A stretch of DNA of 11,745 nucleotides from Caryophanales bacterium UBA6331. Lineage in GTDB: Bacteria > Bacillota_I > Bacilli_A > RF39 > UBA660. Position 1 is the stretch's first letter. Every line of letters begins with the position of its first letter. Where the stretch lies: NCBI GenBank assembly GCA_002438065.1, contig DJSP01000080.1:1-11745 (forward strand), in the 5' to 3' direction. Below the pieces are notes generated by a model. It was not told the DNA's origin, ran no database searches, and saw only the letters and a list, made by a program, of their open reading frames with translations. The position numbers and the translations under genes were made by a program. Below, one piece after another: positions 6,012 to 11,745 of this stretch.

Positions 6012-7613
6012 ATGAAAAATAAAAATAAGAAAAAAACAATTATTTTATTAATAGTATGGATTTTGCTACTTATCTCTATTCCTTTTATAACTTTAAAAAT
6101 GCAGAATATTTTAAGTAATAATAATCATTCTTACATTTCTTCGGAATTTGATATAGAAGAATATAATGTTATTTTAGATGTAGACGATGACAATAAAGTT
6201 GATGTTACTGAAATAGTTACTATTAATATTCCATCAGATGAATTTAATGGTATTTATAAATCAATTCCAACTTGGGAAAAATATTATAATAAAGATTTAA
6301 AAGAATCAAAGAAAAAAATAGTTATTTCTAACTTAAGAGTAATTGGTGAAAAATATGTTTTAGACAAATTTAATGATAGAATTGGAATTAGAATTGGCAG
6401 TACCAAAACAAATGTAAAAAAAGGATTACATACTTACACTATTAAATATAGATATAATATGGGAAAAGATTCTAATGTTAATTTTGATGAATTTGTATTT
6501 AATTTATTTGATAATTATGACAATACAAAAATTAACAATATGACAGTAACTGTTAATATGCCTAAAGCCTTTGATAATAATGTTATGTTTCTTGATGGCT
6601 CCAAAAATATAACTGATAAAGTTAATTATCAAATTAATGGAAATTCAATGTACATTAATATAGATGATTATACAATGGATAATTCGTTAACTTTAAATAT
6701 TACTTTACCAAATAATTATTTTGTTGGTGGATCATATAACTATGGAATTATGTGCTTGTTAATTTGTATAGCAATTATTATAATTTCAATTGGTAGTTAT
6801 ATTGCTTGGAAAAAATACAATACAAAAACGACTAGAAAATCACAAACTGTTGAGTTTTATGCTCCTGATGATTTGGATTCAGCACAGATTGGATATATTT
6901 ATGGTGAAACAAACATAAAAAAATTAACTGTATCCTTAATTATTCAACTAGCTAGTAAAGGATACATTTCTATTAAAGAAGTAGAAAAGAAAAAATATAA
7001 TATTATTAATATCGGAAAAGATAAAAATAACTTAAAACCATTATCTATTACCGAACAGCTAGTTTATCAAGAATTATTTAAAAACGGCGACTCTAATCTC
7101 TTATCAGAAGATTATAGTTTCTCAAATGTTTTTGGGAAAATTTCAGCTTGTCTAGAAAGTGTTATTGATAAAAAAATTCATGATAGCAATAGTAAAAAAA
7201 TAATGAATACCATATCAACATTACTAGTATCATCCATAGTAGCATGGATGATAGCATATTTATTCATTAGAGATTTAGATCCTAAATTTAGAATTTTGTA
7301 TTTAATTTCATTTATATCAATATTTGTAACAGGATTTTTCTCTATATTTATGAATCAAAAGAATGATTATGGGCAAATAATTAGTGCAAAAGTATTAGGG
7401 TTTAGAAATTATTTAATTACTGCAGAAAAAAATCAATTAGAAGCCTTGGTGTTGGATGATCCAGACTACTTTTATAATATTTTACCTTATACATATGCAT
7501 TGGGTATTTCAGAAATATGGATAAACAATTTTGAAAAGAATAATGTTCCAAATATAGATATAAATGCTTTGGATTATTATGAAAACAATTTGTTTATGGT
7601 TATGTCAGAATAA
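6012..7613 (+). CDS. DUF2207 family membrane protein
   Basis: Predicted membrane protein of 533 residues with the usual DUF2207 layout. A transmembrane segment lies at about 9-28. A beta-rich extracellular DUF2207 domain spans about 48-235, starting FDIEEYNVILDVDDDNKVDV and including FNGIYKSIP. A second transmembrane helix is at 244-265, followed by EFYAPDDLDSAQIGYIYGE and a helical cytoplasmic part. A helix pair at 401-418 and 427-447 comes next, and a cytoplasmic tail with GFRNYL (463-468) and YFYNILPYTYALGIS (486-500). The function of the family is unknown; it commonly sits beside lemA, as here. Only 2 bases separate it from lemA and no Shine-Dalgarno sequence is visible, so translation is probably coupled. 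A Gly-rich C-terminal tail seen in many relatives is absent. Confidence 0.93.
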   Translation: MKNKNKKKTIILLIVWILLLISIPFITLKMQNILSNNNHSYISSEFDIEEYNVILDVDDDNKVDVTEIVTINIPSDEFNGIYKSIPTWEKYYNKDLKESKKKIVISNLRVIGEKYVLDKFNDRIGIRIGSTKTNVKKGLHTYTIKYRYNMGKDSNVNFDEFVFNLFDNYDNTKINNMTVTVNMPKAFDNNVMFLDGSKNITDKVNYQINGNSMYINIDDYTMDNSLTLNITLPNNYFVGGSYNYGIMCLLICIAIIIISIGSYIAWKKYNTKTTRKSQTVEFYAPDDLDSAQIGYIYGETNIKKLTVSLIIQLASKGYISIKEVEKKKYNIINIGKDKNNLKPLSITEQLVYQELFKNGDSNLLSEDYSFSNVFGKISACLESVIDKKIHDSNSKKIMNTISTLLVSSIVAWMIAYLFIRDLDPKFRILYLISFISIFVTGFFSIFMNQKNDYGQIISAKVLGFRNYLITAEKNQLEALVLDDPDYFYNILPYTYALGISEIWINNFEKNNVPNIDINALDYYENNLFMVMSE

Positions 7614-7631
7614 GTGAGGTGACGAGAAAAG

Positions 7632-9440
7632 ATGAAAAGAAAAAATATATTTTTAATGTTAACACTTTTATTACTTCCAACAATGGTTTTAGCATCTAAT
7701 GAAAATGGTTCAAATTTCCCACTTGTAGTAGCTATTAGCATGGAAGCTTTTGTAAGTATTCATATGTCCATATTTGTGCTATCACCAATTGCTAACATTT
7801 TTGATCCTGATAAAAGTAAAAAATTGTTTATAAAATTATTTATTAGTAGAATTATTATTCTTCTAATATTTGATTTATTTATAACAACAAGAATTGCAAT
7901 TATAGACTTCTTCGCAGTATTTGTTGGTGCATTCTTAATTGTACCAATTATATCTTCTATCAAAAAAGTTCCTATATATAGCAATAAAAAATTGACTAGT
8001 AATTCTGCTACAACAAACGGAAATGTAATTTTAAAATGTACTAAATGTGGAAATGTATTAAATGTAACAGATAAATTTTGTCCAAACTGTGGAACATCTT
8101 TTAGTGGTGATAACGTTCAGGTCATGCAAGATACTAGTCCAATAGTTCAGTTTGATAAAACTTATGCACAATCGGAAAAAAACATTTTAAAAAATTTATT
8201 AATTCAAGAATTACATACACAAGGTGAAAATGAAAAAGCATTTATAACTCCCACATTAAATAGAAAAAAGAATATTTTATTAATATTTTTTGGAATTTCA
8301 ACCTTTATATTTAATTTAATGTATTTCTTTAATTATTCACTATTCTATTGCTTATTATTAGAATTAATTACATTTTTCATATATTATTTAATTGGAAAGA
8401 GATTTAATGTGTTAAATATTTTAACTAAACAAGCCATCAAAAATCCAAATGAAGATATATCCAATATAGTTAAAACAATAAGAGAACAAAAATGTAATTC
8501 TAGTATTAATAGCAATCTTAAACTTGTTATGGTTACTATAACAGTAATTCTTCTACCTGCAATTTATTTCTTTAATCCAAGAGTTCTTTATATAAAATAT
8601 TCCAATGGATATTCAGTTTTACGTTATACGAGAGGAATTATTAATAATGATAGTAATAATACTGTTACCATTCCTGAAACATATAAAGGTAAACAAGTTT
8701 TAAGTATTAATGAAAATGCATTTAAAAATTCTAGTATTAAAGTTATAAATTTACCAAATGGTTTAGAGTCAATTAAAACTAAAGCATTCTTAAATGCTAA
8801 AAATCTTAAAAAAATAGATATTCCATCTACTGTTCGTGAAATTAGAGGAAGTGCTTTTGAAAATTGTACGAATTTAACAACAGTTAATCTTCATGAAGGA
8901 TTAAAAGAAATTAGAGGTTCAGCCTTTAAAAATAATATTAATTTAGTTGATATTAATTTACCAAATTCATTAGAATATTTAGGAGCGAGTGTTTTCTCAA
9001 ATTGTAGTTCATTGGTTGAAATAACAATTCCCAAAAAAATTACAGAAATTAATGGACAAACTTTTGAATATTGCACATCATTAAAAACGGTTAATTTACA
9101 TGATGACATTATATCTATTCATGGTGAAGTATTTATTGGAGACTCTAGTCTTGTTAATATCACTTTACCATCAAAAATTACTGAAGTTAGAGGAAACACC
9201 TTTGAAGGTTGTAGTTCTTTAAAATCTATTGTCATTCCAGAAGGAGTAACTAGAATTGGTGGTCATGCATTTTATGGTTGTACTAGTTTAAGCTATGTGT
9301 CAATTCCATCAACAGTTAAAGAAATAGGTAGTTCGGCATTTAGGAGATGTTATTCATTGTATAATGTTAAAGTTCCATATGGATCAGTTATAAATGAAAG
9401 AGCATTTAAAGAAAGCCCTACTTCAATTCAAAGGTATTAA
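7632..9440 (+). CDS. Polytopic membrane protein with zinc ribbon and BspA-type leucine-rich repeats
   Basis: The 602-residue protein has a signal-like N-terminus (4-20, with VLAS as a possible cleavage site). Hydrophobic helices lie at about 30-56, 66-84 and 89-110. A double-CxxC zinc ribbon follows at 136-153 (C136, C139, C150, C153), then two helices at about 213-232 and 236-254 and one at 297-315. From about 345 to the end is a BspA/LRR_5 domain with nine regular 23-residue units and degenerate ends. Counting helices puts the zinc ribbon inside the cell and the repeats outside. BspA-type repeats in other bacteria mediate surface binding. AGGTGA at 7616-7621 is the ribosome binding site, 18 bases after DUF2207. 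The next gene starts 2 bases after its stop. I know of no named family with this order of domains, so function is open: a sensor, receptor or immunity protein for the downstream product are possibilities. Confidence 0.85.
   Translation: MKRKNIFLMLTLLLLPTMVLASNENGSNFPLVVAISMEAFVSIHMSIFVLSPIANIFDPDKSKKLFIKLFISRIIILLIFDLFITTRIAIIDFFAVFVGAFLIVPIISSIKKVPIYSNKKLTSNSATTNGNVILKCTKCGNVLNVTDKFCPNCGTSFSGDNVQVMQDTSPIVQFDKTYAQSEKNILKNLLIQELHTQGENEKAFITPTLNRKKNILLIFFGISTFIFNLMYFFNYSLFYCLLLELITFFIYYLIGKRFNVLNILTKQAIKNPNEDISNIVKTIREQKCNSSINSNLKLVMVTITVILLPAIYFFNPRVLYIKYSNGYSVLRYTRGIINNDSNNTVTIPETYKGKQVLSINENAFKNSSIKVINLPNGLESIKTKAFLNAKNLKKIDIPSTVREIRGSAFENCTNLTTVNLHEGLKEIRGSAFKNNINLVDINLPNSLEYLGASVFSNCSSLVEITIPKKITEINGQTFEYCTSLKTVNLHDDIISIHGEVFIGDSSLVNITLPSKITEVRGNTFEGCSSLKSIVIPEGVTRIGGHAFYGCTSLSYVSIPSTVKEIGSSAFRRCYSLYNVKVPYGSVINERAFKESPTSIQRY
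8742..9362 (+). repeat. Nine 23-residue (69-base) leucine-rich repeat units
   Basis: The units run from residue 371 to 577 of the host protein with no insertions. Consensus is roughly (V/I)(N/T)(I/L)P..(I/L/V)..I.G.(A/T)F..C.SL., with the C.SL step in most units. Related but non-identical DNA shows that these are old duplications held by protein-level selection, not a recent tandem expansion. Confidence 0.85.
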
Positions 9441-9442
9441 AT

Positions 9443-11206
9443 ATGAATAATAATTATAAGTTTATACATCTATTATATGTCCCAACAATGAATTGTAATA
9501 TGCAATGTAAGTATTGTTACTTAAAAGAAAATACTATTGATTTGAAACAGGATGATAAATACTTAAAAACTTTAAAATATGCAGTTGATAAGTTTAAAAA
9601 AGCAAATATAATACCTTTCAATATTTCATTACATGGAGGAGAAGTAACCACTCTTTCTCAAAAAGATTTTAGAGACATTATAAAATTTATAAGTGATTAT
9701 TACCATGATAATAAAAATTTAATTGAAGAAAACGGATTTAGAATTGGTGAACCACATATTAAAACAAATTTATTGAATATCAAAAAACATATAGATACTA
9801 TAAAAGAGTTCAATGTTTCAATTAGTGGTAGTTTAGATCTTCCCTTTTCTTTACATGATGAATACAGAATTACTAAAGGTAATCAAAAAACCTTAAAAAG
9901 AATTTTAAAAAATATAGAATTACTAAAAAATATTCCTAATAAGAAAAAAGTATCTGCGACAATTTTTAAAGAGCATTTTAATAGGATTGATGAAATTGTT
10001 GAAGATATTAAATATCTGGAAAAAAATACTTGTCTAGATATGAACGATTTTAACTTTATGATCGGATTTACTTCAAGTAAGGAAGATATCCTTACAAGAT
10101 TAAACGAAGAAGAACAAGTAAAATTATATAATCGAATGAAAGAAGAATTTATTGGAACATCATTAGATTATGGTGTGAAAAAAACTTGGTTTGCCGAATT
10201 TAATCCTACATATTGTACTAATTGTGATAATTGCGGTGAAAAATTTTTTTTACTCGAAAGAAATGGCGATATTTATTCTTGTGTTAGAGGTCAAAAAAAT
10301 AAGGATTTCTTTTATGGAAATATTTATAATGATTCTATTGAGGATATAATGAATAATGCTATGAGAAAAATATTTGAAAATCATAATATGCAAGGATTTA
10401 ACAAAGAATGTTATGATTGTAAATATTTATATTTATGCAAAACTGGATGTCCATTTGTAAAAAATATATATAACATAAATAAATCATACACATGTAAATT
10501 ACAACAAGAAATATATAAAGACAATCAAGATTTATATCCAATTGATGAAAATAATGATGAGTCAGTATATTTATATTTAAGTAAAATGCATCCTGATATT
10601 GCCTCTGAATACTATCCAAAAGAAAAAAAGAAACTGGATAGTGATATACCATTACTAGAAGAAATCATTAAAGATGATATTAAATTAAAAAATATATATA
10701 ATTCAAATATATTCATATTAAAAGTTGATGATATAGAATATAAATTAGAATCACAAATAACAAAATCAACAAGAGAAATTATTTATCTTACTAATGAAAG
10801 TAAAATTAAACTTTATATAAAAAAAGGTATATTAGAAGATTGTGATTATCCTGCAAATAATTCATTGTATATTATGTTATTAAGCGGCAACACAATTATG
10901 TATGGTGATGAGAAAAGAATAAAGCAAGAACATATAATGACACATCAAATTTATACTAATACTATTAAAAGAAACATTTCTGATAAACCTTACTATTATT
11001 GCGTAGATATAACAAAGCTCTTATCACTATATTCTCATAATCTATCAGAAGAACATCCAAATAATTTATTCTTTACTACATCTGAATTAAGAGATTATCA
11101 CTATACAAAACAAAAAAACAATGCATATTATCATATTCAAGCAATTAATTTACCATTTCAAAATATAGAATTTTTCTATATAAATTATAAGGAGGAAAGA
11201 AAATGA
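9443..11206 (+). CDS. Radical SAM/SPASM enzyme, probable peptide maturase, with a novel C-terminal domain
   Basis: Radical SAM enzymes with SPASM domains mostly modify ribosomal peptides through carbon-centred radicals. The SAM-binding cluster motif is CNMQCKYC (C18, C22, C25) and the SAM-binding GGE is at 65-67. The SPASM domain is complete: C264-x10-G-x4-C280, then C323-x2-C326-x5-C332-x3-C336 and C351, enough for two auxiliary [4Fe-4S] clusters. Two further cysteines (C258, C261) precede it. Residues about 352-587 form an extension of more than 230 residues, with no cysteine motif, that I cannot assign. It starts acidic and helical and becomes beta-rich and tyrosine-rich. No N-terminal RRE domain is seen, so the extension might bind the substrate. 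AAAGG at 9430-9434 serves as ribosome binding site inside the end of the repeat-protein gene. The stop overlaps the start of the next gene by 4 nt, which points to that small protein as substrate. Confidence 0.9.
   Translation: MNNNYKFIHLLYVPTMNCNMQCKYCYLKENTIDLKQDDKYLKTLKYAVDKFKKANIIPFNISLHGGEVTTLSQKDFRDIIKFISDYYHDNKNLIEENGFRIGEPHIKTNLLNIKKHIDTIKEFNVSISGSLDLPFSLHDEYRITKGNQKTLKRILKNIELLKNIPNKKKVSATIFKEHFNRIDEIVEDIKYLEKNTCLDMNDFNFMIGFTSSKEDILTRLNEEEQVKLYNRMKEEFIGTSLDYGVKKTWFAEFNPTYCTNCDNCGEKFFLLERNGDIYSCVRGQKNKDFFYGNIYNDSIEDIMNNAMRKIFENHNMQGFNKECYDCKYLYLCKTGCPFVKNIYNINKSYTCKLQQEIYKDNQDLYPIDENNDESVYLYLSKMHPDIASEYYPKEKKKLDSDIPLLEEIIKDDIKLKNIYNSNIFILKVDDIEYKLESQITKSTREIIYLTNESKIKLYIKKGILEDCDYPANNSLYIMLLSGNTIMYGDEKRIKQEHIMTHQIYTNTIKRNISDKPYYYCVDITKLLSLYSHNLSEEHPNNLFFTTSELRDYHYTKQKNNAYYHIQAINLPFQNIEFFYINYKEERK
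11189..11195 (+). promoter_or_regulatory. Strong ribosome binding site of the putative precursor gene
   Basis: AAGGAGG, a perfect match to the anti-Shine-Dalgarno sequence, lies 7 bases before the ATG at 11203 and inside the end of the radical SAM gene. It is the strongest site in the operon, so the last product should be made in excess of the enzyme. Confidence 0.85.
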
Positions 11207-11562
11207 TAGATAAAAAACCCAAAAATTATAATGAAATAATAAGACTTAAGAAATGCTACACTCTTACTAAATATTTTTCAAATATTACTGAAAATGTATT
11301 TAATGAAATTTATGATTTTTTAGGACAATCACCTAATAATACCATTGTAGCAAATCAAAAAATATTATCATTTGTTGATTCCACTACTAAAGTTGTTAAG
11401 ACTATTCCTTTAATACCAATAAATAATTCATTCGATAGTATTAAAATAAATAATTCAGGGGTTTCAATAGTACCACACTATGAACCAAGTTCATATAGCT
11501 CATCAGGTGGCTCATCTAGTAATAACAATAATAACAATAACAACAATAATAATAACAGTTAG
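11203..11562 (+). CDS. Small Ser/Gly/Asn-tailed protein, candidate substrate peptide of the radical SAM enzyme
   Basis: No known family is recognised. The 119-residue protein has no signal peptide or membrane segment. Residues 1-40 are charged and helical (RLKKCYTLTKYFSNITENVF) with its only cysteine at 18. Residues 41-90 are aliphatic and contain TTKVVKTIPLIPINNS. The C-terminus changes character: VPHYEPSSYSSSGGSSS, twelve asparagines (107-118) and a final Ser. This leader-then-low-complexity plan, the 4-nt overlap with the radical SAM gene and the perfect Shine-Dalgarno site fit a RiPP precursor with its modified core at the C-terminus. The lack of cysteine there excludes a thioether (ranthipeptide/sactipeptide) core; Tyr, His, Ser or Asn would have to be the modified residues. 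Alternatives are a structural partner of the enzyme or a surface-linked peptide. The substrate role is inference. Confidence 0.75.
   Translation: MIDKKPKNYNEIIRLKKCYTLTKYFSNITENVFNEIYDFLGQSPNNTIVANQKILSFVDSTTKVVKTIPLIPINNSFDSIKINNSGVSIVPHYEPSSYSSSGGSSSNNNNNNNNNNNNS
11521..11556 (+). repeat. Run of twelve asparagine codons
   Basis: Seven AAT and five AAC codons are mixed irregularly, directly after a Ser/Gly-rich stretch and one Ser codon before the stop. The mixed codons argue against very recent slippage of a pure trinucleotide repeat, but such a tract can still vary in length between strains. Confidence 0.85.
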
Positions 11563-11633
11563 TGTATAAAATATTAAGGATTAGTACCTAAAAATGTACA
11601 CAATATAAATAAAATAATTTAATCATAAATAAA

Positions 11634-11745
11634 TCATAATTCTTGTACAAAAGCAGATTTGCCTTTCTCTTTATATTTAATTATAAGACGATCAATTTGT
11701 CTTCTTGATATACCGAGTTTTTTAGCAGCTCGGTTTTTGTTACCA
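11634..11745 (-). pseudogene. Truncated transposase, helix-turn-helix N-terminal region
   Basis: The minus-strand frame is open from the window edge to the TGA at 11634-11636 and reads GNKNRAAKKLGISRRQIDRL, then IIKYKEKGKSAFVQEL. This matches the helix-turn-helix opening of IS1202/ISNCY-type transposases, in which KEKGKSAF is normally followed by VHGNRGRKP and a DDE catalytic domain. Here the sequence departs from the family right after AFV and stops three codons later. The catalytic part is therefore missing and the 5' part lies outside the window. It marks an old insertion next to the peptide-maturase operon. The 71 bases between it and the previous gene contain only weak hairpins; I see no convincing terminator or IS end there. 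Confidence 0.55.

Noticed and set aside
7760..7984. Minus-strand open frame of 74 codons
   Set aside because: Antisense shadow of membrane helices in the leucine-rich repeat protein; hydrophobic codons mirror into Ile/Asn-rich sequence.
8891..9109. Minus-strand open frame of 72 codons
   Set aside because: Antisense to the leucine-rich repeats; its apparent periodicity is that of the repeats themselves.
8742..9362. Regular 69-base periodicity considered as a CRISPR-like or tandem DNA repeat
   Set aside because: The period is exactly 23 codons and the units differ at DNA level while keeping a leucine-rich repeat protein pattern.
10398..10652. Minus-strand open frame of 84 codons
   Set aside because: Antisense to the radical SAM gene, with no ribosome binding site or recognisable domain.
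11203..11562. Small gene read as a thioether (ranthipeptide/SCIFF-type) precursor
   Set aside because: It has a single cysteine at residue 18 in the leader-like part, not the several C-terminal cysteines such precursors need.
11563..11633. Possible terminator after the precursor gene (GTGTA...TACAC, TTAG-TAC-CTAA) and a repeated AATCATAA
   Set aside because: The stems are 4-5 bp with long loops or no T run, and the short A/T repeat is expected by chance in such AT-rich sequence.

Overview
The window is strongly AT-rich DNA from a low-GC Bacillota-like bacterium. It uses the standard code: TGA acts as a stop, tryptophan is TGG, and there is a tRNA-Trp(CCA). Shine-Dalgarno sites are of the AAGGAGG/GGTGAT type. 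A CwlJ-type spore-cortex hydrolase, a RhuM-Fic protein, a TM2-domain relic and BspA-type leucine-rich repeats suit an uncultured gut Bacilli/Clostridia lineage; this placement is inference.

Left part (1-4200). A RhuM-Fic toxin-like gene enters from the left edge and is broken by a one-base frameshift. It converges on a minus-strand envelope operon. In transcription order this is a CwlJ-like cell wall hydrolase, a PAP2 lipid phosphatase, a short-chain dehydrogenase, undecaprenyl-diphosphatase UppP, and an exported thioredoxin-like protein of unknown role. PAP2/SDR overlap by 4 nt and SDR/UppP by 1 nt. A hairpin at 762-784 can terminate transcription from both sides.

Middle (4200-4981). Divergent promoters drive the CwlJ-like gene leftwards and tRNA-Trp rightwards. 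A terminator follows the tRNA. The rest of this apparently empty 650-base stretch holds a minus-strand relic of a zinc-ribbon/TM2-domain membrane protein, inactivated by two frameshifts and stop codons.

Right part (4982-11562). A single extended -10 promoter precedes six tightly packed plus-strand genes: a lipoprotein, LemA, a DUF2207 membrane protein, a membrane protein with a cytoplasmic zinc ribbon and about nine 23-residue leucine-rich repeats, a radical SAM/SPASM enzyme with a long uncharacterised C-terminal domain, and a 119-residue protein ending in Ser/Gly and twelve consecutive Asn. The last gene overlaps the radical SAM gene by 4 nt and has the strongest ribosome binding site in the window. 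This pair looks like a peptide maturase with its substrate (a RiPP-like system). Its linkage to LemA/DUF2207 and a surface-repeat membrane protein is the most interesting feature. At the right edge is the broken helix-turn-helix end of a transposase on the minus strand.
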